Assembly (NCBI GenBank): GCA_033961575.1
Contig: CM066738.1
Coordinates: forward strand, 100,093,478 to 100,157,477
Length of the DNA: 64,000 nucleotides
Direction: 5' to 3'
Source of the DNA: Aselliscus stoliczkanus
Taxonomy: Eukaryota > Chordata > Mammalia > Chiroptera > Hipposideridae
A model generated the notes under the pieces. The model searched no databases and was not told the DNA's origin. It worked only from the letters and a program-made list of their open reading frames with translations. Shown one piece after another: positions 12,545-23,569 of this stretch. Position numbers and translations under genes: made by a program. How positions within the stretch are numbered: position 1 is the first letter of the stretch; the number at the start of each line of letters is the position of its first letter.

Positions 12545-12900
12545 GCTTCACATTTTATTAACTTAAATTTATTTTTGGAATATGTAGAACATTAACAGGC
12601 TCCCCCAAAGATAAAACATTGCTAAAAGGCATACTTAGTCAAGCGGCCCTCCCTCACATATCCCCATCTTGTTCCCACCCACCCCTTGTTGGTAATCGAC
12701 CTCATTGTTTTGTTTATTCTTCTTGTGTTTCCATTTATAAAGATAAGCAGCTATATGTATTTCTAATATTTTGTCTTTCTTATACAGAAGTAGAATACAT
12801 ATGCTCCTTTGTTCTTTGTTTTTTTTAACAGTATCTTCTGGAAATTACTAGGAGTCATTTTTCAGGCACTGTTTACAAGTACAGAAACATTTAGGTATAA
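12545..12900. repeat. Possible old L1 3' region
   Basis: The run 'tttccatttataaagataag', 'cttatacagaagtagaatac' and 'tatcttctggaaattactag' resembles an L1M 3' block seen in mammals. It is diverged and the assignment is tentative. Confidence 0.35.
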
Positions 12901-12904
12901 ATCA

Positions 12905-13565
12905 TTTCCTTGGAAAACTTTTTAAAGAAATACCGAAATCCCAGCATGCTTTACTCCCTTTCTGCTCTCTGTCCTCCAAAACAGAAGCCATCACCCACCA
13001 ATCCATGTCCTAAGGTCTGGCTTCCCTCAGGGACTCAACTTCACCAGGGCTACAATGAATTTATTAACATCTAGGTAAGATACTTCCAGTGACTTTTCCC
13101 AGGCAAAATTTCAATTGAAAGTGGTGGCCCCAATGGTAGCAACTAAGTAAATATTCGCTCATAGGAAATAAAAAAGAAAGATCACTTTGTGAACATTTAA
13201 TGCCTGATAGGTATCTGGCAACTCATGTCAAATGGCTATAAAAAGAACCAGGAAAGAAAAAAAAAGGTATTAGGATGACTCAAAACAAATCAAGCACCAC
13301 TGTTGGGAAACCCATTGCCAGCCCTGCCCTTGGCAAGTCAACTGCAGTTCAAGGCTAATTTTCTCTGACTGGTGTTTCTCACACCCTCCCATCCTTCCCA
13401 CCATGAAGGAGAGCCACTAGGAGTTTTTCATACTTTGTCACCCACACCCAAACTCAAAGGCACTGGAGAGAGCTTGCACCCCATCAAGAAGGGGGTGTGG
13501 TACTGGGCTTTTCCAACTTGGCCAATCTCTCCAACATACAAAGGTCAGGGGACAAAACAATGATC
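12905..13565. other. Unassigned stretch
   Basis: No gene or clear repeat. It ends at the first copy of the target-site duplication of the next SINE. Confidence 0.4.
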
Positions 13566-13579
13566 AAAAGTGATTCCCA

Positions 13580-13739
13580 GGGCAGCTGGTTAGCTTAGTT
13601 GGTTAGAGTGCAGTGCTCATAACACCAAGGTTGCTAGTTCGATCCCCACATGGGCCACTGGAGAGGCATCCTCCTAGATTGAAAACAACTACTTGACTTG
13701 GAGCTGATGGGTGAAAACACACTGTTCTCAATAAAAAAA
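13580..13739 (+). mobile_element. tRNA-Ile-derived SINE, monomeric
   Basis: Head 'ggttagcttagttggttaga' (A box) and 'ctagttcgatccccacat' (B box) match tRNA-Ile, including 'cataacaccaaggt' for the anticodon stem and variable loop and a 'gggcca' acceptor-like end. The body has 'acttgacttggagctgat' and the tail 'ttctcaataaaa', with a polyadenylation-like AATAAA. A perfect 14-bp target-site duplication AAAAGTGATTCCCA occupies 13566-13579 and 13740-13753. This is a clean L1-mobilised insertion. Confidence 0.92.
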
Positions 13740-13754
13740 AAAAGTGATTCCCAC

Positions 13755-14985
13755 CATAGTGATTTTAATGAGCATACAGAAATATAAATGGAAGAAAGCC
13801 GCAGAGGAATTCATGTAGTAACATCATAATCAATAGTCTCAGGGGTTAATATTACACAAACACAATCACTGTCAGGTAAGGCTTAGGGAGATGAGACATC
13901 TGAGGGGCCTCAGCACCTGTCCTATCTAGCTAAGTGAAAGTCCTGTCCACAAGACCCCACTGGCTGGGAACATGGCATACTGGGCACAGCCAGCTCCAGG
14001 AATGCCTGAGGAGCCCCTCCCGTGGCCAGCCCATCGCCACCTTCACCTTTTCTTTCTCACCTTCCCTAAATTGGAGGGCAAGAGAAGTTAGTGGCTTCCA
14101 TAAGACACAGTTCATGGGGAATTTAATCTGTACCTCCCTCAAAACCCTTTCCCCTTCATGAAACTTCTGACAAGGAAATATGATCACACTCAATCCTTCG
14201 CTTTGACACCATAGTGCTTCTATTGTAAAAATAAAAATGTAAAGCCCCCAAAATATTCCTAAAAAAGTGAAATCTACCTAGTAGAAACTGATATAATTCA
14301 TGCACCTCAAATGTGTCTTAGTGGATTCTAACTTAATGGCTTTTGTCTACAATTCCAAACATTGCTTCTGTTCTAGAGAAAGCATTTAAAAGGATCAGCA
14401 TATCAAACTGGAATGACATGTTCGAGAATCAGTCATCACTGAGCATCTTTAGTAATAAAAGTAGCAGAAGTCATGAAAATATCTTCCCCTTCCCAGGCAG
14501 GTGGTTTGCTGAAAAGGATTTGCTTGAAATAAGAGAAAATAGAGGACTAGTCCAGCCAGCTGAATCACCTCCTTGAAAGTGGGAGAGGGAGAGAGGTGTG
14601 AGAGCAAAAGAGAAGCCAAGAAAACTGTGCCATCGATGCGTCAAGCAATTTTTAGGCAAAAACGCAATGGCTTCTGTGAAGGTTCCTGAGATAATACAGA
14701 ATACTGGAGAGAGGCCCAGCAGGGCCAGCACTGGTTCTGGGGCCCAAGGCAGGTCATATCCCCACCTGGGCTCAGGTTATCATCTGTAAGTGATGGGGCT
14801 CAACCAGATCACCGGTTCTAAAATGGGGTCCCACACATCTGAATCCCATGGAACGCTTTTAACAACGACAGATGGCCGAGCCTGAACCCAAACCTAGAGC
14901 TGGACTGGGCAATGGGAGATGACGGCCTGGGGCTTCTCTAAAAGATGTCTGACACCCTGTCAGGCACGAAGTTTCCTAATTCCCT
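13755..14985. other. Unassigned stretch with possible MIR and MER5 scraps
   Basis: No gene is supported. Weak MIR-like ('gttatcatctgtaagtgatg', near 14776) and MER5-like ('ctaaaatggggtcccacaca', near 14818) pieces are present but too diverged to delimit. The 87 and 86 aa open frames have no motif. Confidence 0.4.
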
Positions 14986-14989
14986 CAGG

Positions 14990-15240
14990 TTTTTAAACAA
15001 TTTTTTTTCTTAATTAGTAGACTACTTAAAAAAAAATAGTTTTAGGGTCATAGAAAAATTAGCGGAAAGGACAGCGAATTCCTCTGTACATATGGCTCCC
15101 TGCCCTCTCCCTTGTTGCCCCTGTCACTGCCATCTTGCATTCTTATTAACTAAAGTCCATCGCTTACATTAGGGTTCATGCTTTGTATTGTACATGCTAT
15201 GGGATTCGACAAATGTACAATGACACATCTGTTTTTCTAG
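14990..15240. repeat. L1M 3' UTR-type fragment
   Basis: 'atagttttagggtcatagaa', 'agtccatcgcttacattagg', 'tgtattgtacatgctatggg' and 'cgacaaatgtacaatgacac' match a known old L1 3' untranslated block. Non-coding and diverged; orientation not fixed. Confidence 0.6.
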
Positions 15241-15249
15241 TTTAAAGGC

Positions 15250-15346
15250 GACCCTCTTGAATAAGTCTTATTCTCAAGAGTGGGGCACACCAAAACAAGT
15301 GAAAAGGATTAAGAAGTACAAATTTCCAGTTATAAAAATAGTCATA
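15250..15346 (+). repeat. L1 3' end, left part (split by two SINEs)
   Basis: 'gattaagaagtacaaatttc' and 'cagttataaaaatagtcata' are the start of a laurasiatherian-type L1 3' UTR. The continuation resumes at 16258 after two SINEs. A second, uninterrupted copy of the same L1 3' end at 38712-38945 shows what the joined element looked like. Confidence 0.8.
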
Positions 15347-15778
15347 GGGGGCCAGCCGAGTGGCGCGTTGGTTAAGAGCTGGTTTGGGACACCAGTGGCC
15401 CTAGTTTGGATCCCACATATGAGGGCCAGTGACACTGCCCTCTACAGCTAACAACAGCTCCACCTGGAGCTGGGCTGCTGTGAGTCCCTGGGATGGCATA
15501 GCTGCAGCCCCTGCTGCAGTGGGCTGCCATAGGCTACAGTGAGTGGCCAGCAGCCAGCATGAACTGCCAAGAGCTGCTGTGAGTGGCTGTCTAGAGGGCA
15601 GGGACCGACCTGCCTCACCCAGGAAGAGTGCAATGATAATACCAACATGGGCCAGTGAAGCAACGTCCCCTGCAACTAGGCTGAAGAACAAAAAGACAGC
15701 AACTTGTCTGTTCCCCTTCCCCAATTCCCCAACGCTGTTCCTCTCCCCTTATTAAAAAAAAAAACAAAAAAAAAAACA
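15347..15778 (+). mobile_element. Long tRNA-derived SINE, first of a tandem pair
   Basis: Head 'ggccagccgagtggcgcgtt', 'gtttggatcccacatatgag' (B box), then the full body: 'agctccacctggagctgggc', 'gcagcccctgctgcagtggg', 'gcaatgataataccaacatg', 'ccttccccaattccccaacg', and an A-rich tail at 15753-15778. It sits inside an L1 3' UTR. The opposite strand is open for 107 codons through the body; this is a property of the repeat, not a gene. Confidence 0.9.
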
Positions 15779-15789
15779 GCTCCATTTTC

Positions 15790-16257
15790 GGGCCAGCTGA
15801 GTGATGTGTTGGTTAAGAGCTGGCTTGGGACGCCAATGGCCCCAGTTCGGATCCCACATATGACGGCCAGTGACACTGCCCTCTACAGCTAACAACAGCT
15901 CCACCTGGAGCTGGCCTGCTGTGAATCCCTGGGATGGCATAGCTGCAGCCCCTGCTGCAGTGGGCTGCCACAGGCTACAGTGAGTGGCCAGCAGCCAGTG
16001 TGAACGGCTGGCAGCCAGTGTGAGGGGCCTGAATGAGCTGCCAAGAGCCGTTGTGAGCAGCTGTCCAGAGGCCAGTGACTGATCTGCCTCACCCGAGAAG
16101 AGCGCAATGACGATACCAACATGGGTCAGTGAAGCAATGTCTTCCACAGCTAGACTGAAGAATAGAAAGGACAACTTGTCCCGGTTCCCCAATGCTGTTC
16201 CCCACCCCCAATTCCCTAATAAAAATCTTAAATATATATATATATATGTGTGTGTGT
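15790..16257 (+). mobile_element. Long tRNA-derived SINE, second of a tandem pair
   Basis: Same long SINE type as the copy immediately upstream, in the same orientation, but with an extra stretch ('gtgtgaacggctggcagcca' region) that the upstream copy lacks. It is therefore a separate insertion, not a local duplication. It ends 'attccctaataaaaatctta' followed by a (TA)n(TG)n tail at about 16213-16260. The antisense strand has a 171-codon open frame (15752-16267) with no homology I recognise other than to the same frame in other copies. Confidence 0.9.
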
Positions 16258-16480
16258 GTATAATCACAGAGATGTAAAGTATGGCCTAGGGAATATAGTC
16301 AATAATATTGTAATAACTATGTATGGTGTCAGGTGGGTATCAGACTTACTGCGGTGATTACTTTGTAATGCTTATGAATGTCTAATCACTATACTGTACA
16401 CCTGAAACTAATATAACATTGAATGTCAACTGTAATTGAAAATATAAATTTAAAGTTTTTTAAATAAAAAAAAAAAAAGA
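16258..16480 (+). repeat. L1 3' end, right part
   Basis: 'cacagagatgtaaagtatgg', 'ggaatatagtcaataatatt', 'ctgtacacctgaaactaata' and 'gaatgtcaactgtaattgaa' complete the L1 3' UTR begun at 15250, followed by an A-rich tail. The young look of this L1 end and its close match to 38712-38945 place it among lineage-specific L1s. Confidence 0.8.
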
Positions 16481-16484
16481 ATGG

Positions 16485-17230
16485 GACATACAGTAAAAAG
16501 CAGTAGGACAGAGGGGAAATTCTGCTTATGTCCACTGACCCTAAGATTAGGACAAATCCAAGATATTTTCATTGAACAAAGGTCTATGGAGCCAAATACC
16601 ATAAACACAAATCTACATTTCCTTTTTTAGCACTTAGAATATCTTGTCTACAATTTATCTGTTACTTAAACTACCAAACCCATAAGCATTCCATGATAAT
16701 GTAATGTGCTCCCCAAATATAAGACACAGGTTCTGTGACTTTATAGCCTTAGACAATTGTTAAGAAATCTATGAGATGGCAACCAGACATTAATAGAGAT
16801 TACTACTCCTGATCCAAAGATAACTAGCCCTTGAAGGTCTACGAAATTCATGAGTTAAAATAATGAGAATCTTATACGAGAAAATGAAGCTCCTTGAACA
16901 CACATTTTTGGGCAGTAACCCAATTATTTCCTTTTAAATTCTGAGGATAGACTAGTTGCCAAAATGTGTCCTCTAAAGATGAAGTCCTGCTTCCACAAAT
17001 TATATCAGGAACTAGTAGTCACATCTCAACATTTAAGTTTCCACATGCTTTTTTTTTTTCAAATTCTAACATTTATTTCAACTGAAATAAATTCTATTGA
17101 TTTTATGTCTTTTAATATTACAACTTATCATATAATAAGTATGGTTTTAATTGATTAAATAAATGCATTTAAGAAAGTTAAGAGCTCTTTCTCTGGCATT
17201 ATCCTTAAGTTAACTTTTCTCTTTCAAGTA
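16485..17230. other. Unassigned AT-rich stretch
   Basis: No exon, RNA gene or clear repeat. Low-complexity AT-rich sequence with a short T-run at 17050-17059. Confidence 0.4.
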
Positions 17231-17234
17231 CTCA

Positions 17235-17935
17235 GTTGCCAAAAAAAAACAAAAAACAGAAAATAAGTGTTGGTTGAGGATGTGGAAAAGTTGAAGCCAT
17301 TGTGCATTGCTGGTAGGAGTATTTCCACAGCCACTGTGGAAAACAGTATGGTTGGTGGTTCCTCAAAAAATTGGGTATGTGCCCAAAAGAACTGAAGCAG
17401 GGATTCAAACAGAAATGTGTATACCCATGTCCACAGCAGTGTAACTCACAATAGTCAAGAGGTAAAAACAACCCAAGTATCCATCAATGGATGAATGGAT
17501 AAACAAATTGTGGTATATATACACAGTGGAACATTATTCTGCCTTAAAAAGGAAATTCTGATACAAGCTATTAATACAACACAGATGAACCTCAAGGACA
17601 TGATGCTAAGTGCAATAAGCCAGTCACAAAAGGACAAATACTTTATAATTCCACTTACATGAAGTATCTAGAGTAGCCAAATTCACAGAGACAGAAAATA
17701 GAATAGAAAGTAGAATAGTGGTTGTCAGGGGCTAAGGGAGGGGAGAATGGGGGATGCTGTTTAATGGGTACAGAGTTCCAGTTTGGGAAGATGGAGAAGT
17801 TCTAGAGGTGAATGATGGTGATGGGTGCACAACAATATAAATGTACTTAATGCCACTAAATTGTACACTTACAAATGGCTAAAATAGTAAATTTCATGTT
17901 ATGTATATTTTACCTCAATTTTTTTAAAAAAGGTA
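17235..17935 (+). repeat. L1MB-type LINE, end of ORF2 and 3' UTR
   Basis: The order 'ggttgaggatgtggaaaagt', 'cactgtggaaaacagtatgg', 'agtatccatcaatggatgaa', 'gccagtcacaaaaggacaaa', 'ttgtcaggggctaagggagg' and 'aatttcatgttatgtatatt' is that of the 3' end of old L1M elements in sense orientation. The reading frame of reverse transcriptase is decayed. Ends in an A-rich tail near 17925-17932. Confidence 0.85.
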
Positions 17936-18151
17936 AGTTGTTTTTTATCTCCTCTGGAGAAAGGAGAAGAGGTTTAAATTGATTTCAGCTAAAAATTTCC
18001 TGACTAGAGAAGCTGCCCGAAAAATAAGTAAAATATCCTCTTTGGAGGTATTTCTTGAGAATCTATTACTCCGAGCTCTGGAGTGTGCCAAAGGCTAGGG
18101 TCACCGTGGCAAACAGAGTCATGGGTCCCTGTCTTCATGGGGCTTATATGG

Positions 18152-18340
18152 TTCTCAAACTTCAGGTGGTAACAGACTCCCTTGGAGGGCTTATTAAACA
18201 CAGATTGCTGGGCTCGACAATCAGACTTTCTGATTCAGGAGGTCTAGTGTGGGGCCTGAAAATCTGCATTTCTAGCAGGTTCCCAGATGATGCTGACACT
18301 GCCAATCCAGGGACCAAACTTTGAGAAGCTCTAGTGTAAG
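18152..18340 (-). mobile_element. MER5A-type hAT-Charlie element
   Basis: 'ggttctcaaacttcaggtgg', 'ggagggcttattaaacacag', 'tctgattcaggaggtctagt', 'tgaaaatctgcatttctagc' and 'ccaaactttgagaagctcta' are the reverse of the MER5A consensus. MER5A is a non-autonomous hAT DNA transposon with no coding capacity, active in early eutherians. Confidence 0.85.
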
Positions 18341-18359
18341 GGGAGAGGCTTGTAGGTAA

Positions 18360-18790
18360 ATAAATGATTTCAATCAAGTGTGGTAAGTACTATGATAGAG
18401 ACATACCTAGGGGCACCTTTCTGTCCTAGGAGGACCCAAGAAAGTTTTTCCCATGGGAAATGCTACAGGAATTGACATCTAATCTGAGACCCATAGGACA
18501 TGTGAGGGAAGGGAAGGGAAAGAGCATTCCAGGTAGAAGGCACAGTATTAGCCAAGGTCTGGAGGTAAGAACACACACGGTCTGTTCTTGGAATGCAAGT
18601 CTGTCCGTGTGAAGGGAAGTCAGAGGGTGACAGGGAAAGTGATGAGCAAGGAGTGAGGGTTAGCAGATAATCCAGGGCATAAGGAGCCTAGATTTTACCT
18701 GCAGAGCAACAGGAAGCCTCCGAAGGGCTTTCAGTATTAAAGGATTTATGTTCCAAGACCTAAGTCTAGGTCATCGCAGCCCAGGGAGAG
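18360..18790 (-). repeat. L2 LINE fragment, reverse
   Basis: 'gaaagagcattccaggtaga', 'gagcctagattttacctgca' and 'caacaggaagcctccgaagg' match the antisense strand of L2. Ancient, non-coding. Confidence 0.65.
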
Positions 18791-19084
18791 CTTACATCAA
18801 GCAGAGACACTGCCTGAGGAGCTGGAGAGAGGCAGTGGCACATGTCCCATGTCCCTCTGATTCTAACACCCCATCTGATCCTCTATCAAAGCTCTAGCTC
18901 TTTAGAAAGCCAATTGCTGCCTGAGCTACAGGTTGTTTCAGGGAAGAATAGTACAGGTTCGCTGTGAGGTCTCATAGAAGTAGCCACTAGCCAGGTGAAG
19001 CTACGTGTGGTCTGTCTTGGTACCAAAGCCCCCTATGCCTTGGCATCAGGACCAGAATGGTTAAGCAACCTGGGAGGACCATCT

Positions 19085-19235
19085 AATTAAATTAAATTTA
19101 ATTAACTAAAATTAAATTAAAAGCCAGTTCCTTAATGGCACTCGCCACATTTCAAGTGCTCAGTGGCTGCATATGGCTAGATATAGAATACTTTTATCAC
19201 ATCACAGAAATTTCTATTAGGATTGGTTCTAAGAC
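19085..19235. mobile_element. Non-autonomous hAT-Charlie fragment (MER3/MER58-like, name unsure)
   Basis: 'aattaaaagccagttcctta', 'cgccacatttcaagtgctca' and 'agtggctgcatatggctaga' are typical of a common hAT-Charlie family in mammals. A related scrap, 'agtagccactagccaggtga', lies near 18978. The family name is from memory and uncertain. Confidence 0.5.
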
Positions 19236-19239
19236 TTGC

Positions 19240-21060
19240 CAGACATCTTGGTTTTACTGCATTAAACCAGCATGCAAATAGTCTGGGCCTTCATTCATGA
19301 ACAAAAACACACGTGCACACACACACACAGCTGTAAATCAATACATTATAGAGTAGAAACCTAGACAACTGGCAGTTCATTACAATATATATTCAAACAA
19401 CAAATACCCTAGATATCACTTTATCAGAGGATAGAAGAAATATTTTTTTCCAGGCCTCTAAGAAGAATCCTAGAATCACACTTATTCTTCAAAGCCATTT
19501 CTAAATCCTCCAAATAACTGGCCAAGGAAATGAAGGGAGGATAATACACCCTAGATTAAAATTCTAAAAGGCCATTTGACGGCTTAGGTTCCGAAAAAGC
19601 TAACCTTTTAAGGCTTTTTCTCTGTTGTGATTCAGTTTACGGGATTCATATTATTACACTGCTAATCCTTACTCAAAGTTCTAAAAATAAAAGGCAAGAT
19701 ATATTGCATGCCAAGTGGGTAACAAACCCCAAGCCAAGGACAGAACTGGAAATGGATACAGGGAGGAAATGAGTTATGCTGTGAAATGAAATACACGCCC
19801 AGGAGAAAGGTTTAACCCATGAGCGGACCATAACAGCCATTGTTTTGGGGCAGCTAACAGTGGGGTGAGGATTTTTGCAAATAAAAACCCAGGGATGTTT
19901 TTATTTTCCCAGCTGCTCAGGAAGCAATTGACCTGCCTGAGAGGCAACACCCAAGACCCACCCCTAAGTCCCATTGAAGAATCTGGTAGGAGAGTTCCCA
20001 GTGATTAGATGGTCCTTCCAGGTTGCCTGACAGTCCATCTGGTGTCCTGATACTAAGGCACAGGTGGCTTTGGTACCAAGAGAGACCACACATAGCCTAT
20101 TTGTTCAGCATTCTTGGAGCCCAGGCACCTCAGAAAGAAATAGCTAGTGAGGTGGCTTGTTCATAAGGACAACCATGGAAGGAACAGATACAAAGGGGCT
20201 TGCCAACGGCAACACATGTTAAGTTCATGGCAATATACCTATAGGTGAAAACATCTGGACATGACTAATGTTAAAGCAAGAACAAAAAAGGAGACAGTCA
20301 GACATGGGTTATTTAGTGTCTCCTCTCTGCTAGGGAGATGGACTTTAATTTTTATCAGGAGGAAATTTGGACTTACTGCTGGTACAACTGATGGGAGAAT
20401 TAAGGTGGCAATTCTTTTTTCACAACTACCTCAAAAAATCAAAAGAGAACTATTTCTATTGGAGAGAAACCACCAACTTTCAAGGATATGCTGGTAGTAA
20501 GTCCTTCGCCCATACAGGTGGTTTTATTGTTCATGATATAGTCCAGCCTCAGCATTGGGCTTTGCACATCTCATATGTGGAAATTCCCTTCTCTGCCTTT
20601 CTTCTGACCCTTTGTAATTCCTGAATGATCTGAGATGACCGGTTTCCCGCACCAAAGCGTCCAAAAATCAGGCTGGGGCATCAGCACTTTAAAAGTTGAC
20701 TGCAGAGTTTCCTTTCTGATAATCGTTGAGCTGTTGGGGCCTGATGATTCACCAGGACCACACCCAGAGGCAGTGAGGATACTGTGGGGCTGCCTCAAGT
20801 CGAATGGGAATCCCCGACAATGAAAAACTAATGAGCTGATCAGAACACATCCAGTCTCTAACAATTTGAATAGTATCAAACAAGATGAATTTGTTTTCGA
20901 GTCACATCAAGGCCAGCTCAGCATTTTTCTTGAAACAACCGTAAAAACCACTTTCAGAAGGGAACCCAGCCCAAGGCCCGGAAACTCACCATAACATACT
21001 TGGGAGGAACCATGCAGGCTCTATTTTTAGTTTGGAGACAAATAAACCAGATGTAGAGCC
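19240..21060. other. Unassigned 1.8-kb stretch
   Basis: No gene, RNA or clear repeat is supported. It is one of the longer low-repeat blocks in the window. Open frames reach 102 aa on the minus strand (20571-20879) without a motif. Confidence 0.4.
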
Positions 21061-21071
21061 CCAGGTTCCCA

Positions 21072-21072
<1 letters not shown>

Positions 21073-21115
<43 letters not shown>
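21073..21115. repeat. (CA)n microsatellite
   Basis: About 21 uninterrupted CA units. Likely polymorphic. Confidence 0.97.
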
Positions 21116-21117
<2 letters not shown>

Positions 21118-21337
21118 CCCTGCTTCTCTGAGGTCAAACCTATACTTTTGTTCGTTACATCAATGCTTTACGAAAGTGTTAAGATTCCTCATAAGGAACC
21201 AGCCTCCTAAAGTGTCAAATTCCAGCATTTATTCTATTATTCTGAAAACCAATGCAATTCACAAATTATTAGTTACATATAAAGTATATAAAATAGAGAC
21301 ATTCATCTCTACACTCATAAAATATGTAAGTATAGAG

Positions 21338-21497
21338 GGCCGGCCGACTGGCTCAGTTGGTTAAGAGCTCGCTCAAGAGTGCGAGCTGAGCTCTGAGCAA
21401 CGGCGGTTCGATGCCCAGCCCGAGCTGAGTTGCCGTTGAGCTGCCAACAGGTGGCAGGATGGCTCAGCTAAAAAAAAAAATATATAAATAAATAAAT
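21338..21497 (+). mobile_element. Short tRNA-derived SINE with CTCF-like motif and 19-bp TSD
   Basis: Starts 'ggccggccgactggctcagt' with an A box, B box 'cggttcgatgcccagc', and ends 'caggatggctcagct' before an A-rich, (TAAA)n tail. Target-site duplications at 21319-21337 and 21498-21516 (19 bp, one difference) bound it exactly. The stretch CCAACAGGTGGCAGG at 21444-21458 is close to the CTCF core. The same SINE form is the outer element of the nest at 42281. Confidence 0.9.
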
Positions 21498-21849
21498 AAA
21501 ATGTGTAAGTATAGAGATATATAATCATATAAAGTATATGAAGCATACGTAAATATATAAAGTCTATAGAGATATATGAAATATGGGCTTGGCCATTATG
21601 CTTGCAGTCTATGCAGCAACAGCGGTAAATACACATCCACCATAACTCGGTGTGACAGGTGCTAGAAGAATCCATAGGAGAGAGCAGTCAATGATGCCTG
21701 ATGAGCAGGGACTTTAGAGAAGGACTTTACAGAGAGGAGGGATGTTATCTGAGTGGGGCCTTGAACTTGGGCCGATCAGGGTGGGAGATGGCAAGCGAGA
21801 GGAGAAAGGCAGTCACGCTGGACTCTGCTCTAGCCTCACACACTGTACC

Positions 21850-22770
21850 TAAGCCGTCGGAAACCCTACTGGCTCTGCCTTCCAGAAGTTTCCAGGATCG
21901 AAAACGTCTCACTACCTCCATGCTGGCCGCCTGGCTGAGCCACTGTCCTTCCGCACCTGGATTACAGGTAGCCTCCAGACCGCTCTCCTGCTTCTATCCT
22001 TGCTGCCCCTTCAACCTAATTTCAGCGCAAAAGGCAGACGGATACTAAATTCGGATTGCGTGGCTTCTCTGCTTAAAACCCTGCTATGGATTCTCATTTC
22101 TCTCAGAACAAAACCCAGTGTCTTCTGCTATTTTACCTGTCAGCCTCACCTCCACCAGCCTCACTCCCACACTGCTCCCTCCTGTCTGGGGGCCAAGCAG
22201 TGTCTGTTCTCTGTGCCTGGGACACTTTTCCACAAAGCTCAGCCCCTCTCTCGTCCTTGTCATACTCAAAAGTGACATTTTGGAGGGACCTACCCAACTA
22301 CTACCACATTTCAACTGTGCAGTCCCACCTTCCTGGCGCCCCTTAGGCTCTCTTATAGTTTCCCATGCCACCCCCCACCTAACACACTAAAATGTGCTGA
22401 CATACCATCTGGCTCTTCCCACTCATACATACACTCCCTGCAGAAAGGGGTTTTTCTTTTGTTCCGATATACTCCCCAGCACTTGGAACAGAGCCCGGCA
22501 CACAGTAGGTATGTTAGAGATATTTGTGGGTTGGGTGAAAGGTCACCTTATTAATGAGGCCTCCCCTAGTCATCCATATAAAACAGTATGCCCTCACCTC
22601 TTTCACCCTTCCTCTTTACTCCCTTTGTCCCAATTTATTAATATTTTCTATTGCGTTGATCATCAACTGACCTACGACTTGTTAGAGTGCTTATTATCTG
22701 TCTCTTCACATGAGCACGTAAGATCCATGAAGGCAGGGACTTTGTCTTGTTGGGGTTCAGAACTAGCTAC
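21850..22770 (+). repeat. L2 LINE 3' portion
   Basis: The block follows the L2 3' order: 'ctcagaacaaaacccagtgt', 'ctcacctccaccagcctcac', 'ctgtgcctgggacacttttc', 'ggtcaccttattaatgaggc', and 'atgaaggcagggactttgtc'. The old L2 reverse-transcriptase frame is not intact. Overlapping open frames of 86-137 aa are remnants or chance frames. Confidence 0.75.
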
Positions 22771-23214
22771 CCCTAGATGTGCCTCTGTGATGTATGGATT
22801 GTTTTAAGCTAAAGGAAATCTTAGCTTCAGGCTCAAGAGAAACTTCTGCCCCTCCCCTAAACCGCCTAAAAGAACTTGAACTAGGGGCCTAGCCCATAGT
22901 AAGAGATTATCAGCGGATCACCTTTTTAATCTACTACAAAGCCAGGCAAACTTCTATTTACAAAACATCTGCTCTTCTTATCATCCTGCAATGACGCTTT
23001 GAAGTCCCCAAAGTACCTTACCTCATCCCTAGCTCAGACTGTCACATACCCAGGTCCCCTTTCTATCTCTGAACCTCTCGTGCATGTGGGGTCTCTGACT
23101 CTCTCATGTATACAGGGTTCCCATACATGTGCATGTATTAAAGTTGGTTATTTTTTCTTGCTGATCTGTCTCAGGTCTCTTTGTTAGACCAGCCAGAAGA
23201 ACCTTGAGGGCAGA

Positions 23215-23310
23215 GGAAAGTTTGATCCTCCCTCCAGTTTGTTTGCTCTGCTGTATCCAGAGCACCTAGAACAGTGTCTGACACATAGTAGGTAGTTGGT
23301 GGGTAGTGAG
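23215..23310 (+). repeat. L2 3' end scrap
   Basis: 'ctgctgtatccagagcacct' followed by 'agaacagtgtctgacacata' and 'gtaggtag' is the extreme 3' end of L2. Confidence 0.7.
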
Positions 23311-23359
23311 AAGTTTTAGGTTCTGAAAACAGAATCTAAATGTTTGGTAAGTGATTAGA

Positions 23360-23425
23360 GGGAAGGAAGGGAGGAAGCGAGGAAGGGAAGGAGAGGGAAG
23401 AGGGAGAAAGGAGAGAGGAAGAAAT
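23360..23425. repeat. (GGAA)n-like purine-rich tract
   Basis: A stretch of nearly pure G and A with repeated GGAA/GGGAA units. It gives rise to a Arg/Gly/Glu-rich chance frame. GGAA repeats can bind ETS factors, but nothing here shows that they do. Confidence 0.8.
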
Positions 23426-23569
23426 CTTCTTTACTTCATATCATCAGGGCCACTAAAGAGTGGCCTGAAAGAAACAAACAATTGGTTCTTTTACATATGG
23501 AAAGAGATTCTTTCAGGGAGCAGTGAAATAAGTAGGCATTCATTTAAAATCTATCCATTCGTGTGATCC

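Noticed and set aside
15752..16267. 171-codon minus-strand frame as a protein gene
   Set aside because: It is the antisense of a SINE with its tail, and similar frames occur in the other copies. It is kept as a finding about the repeat, not as a gene.
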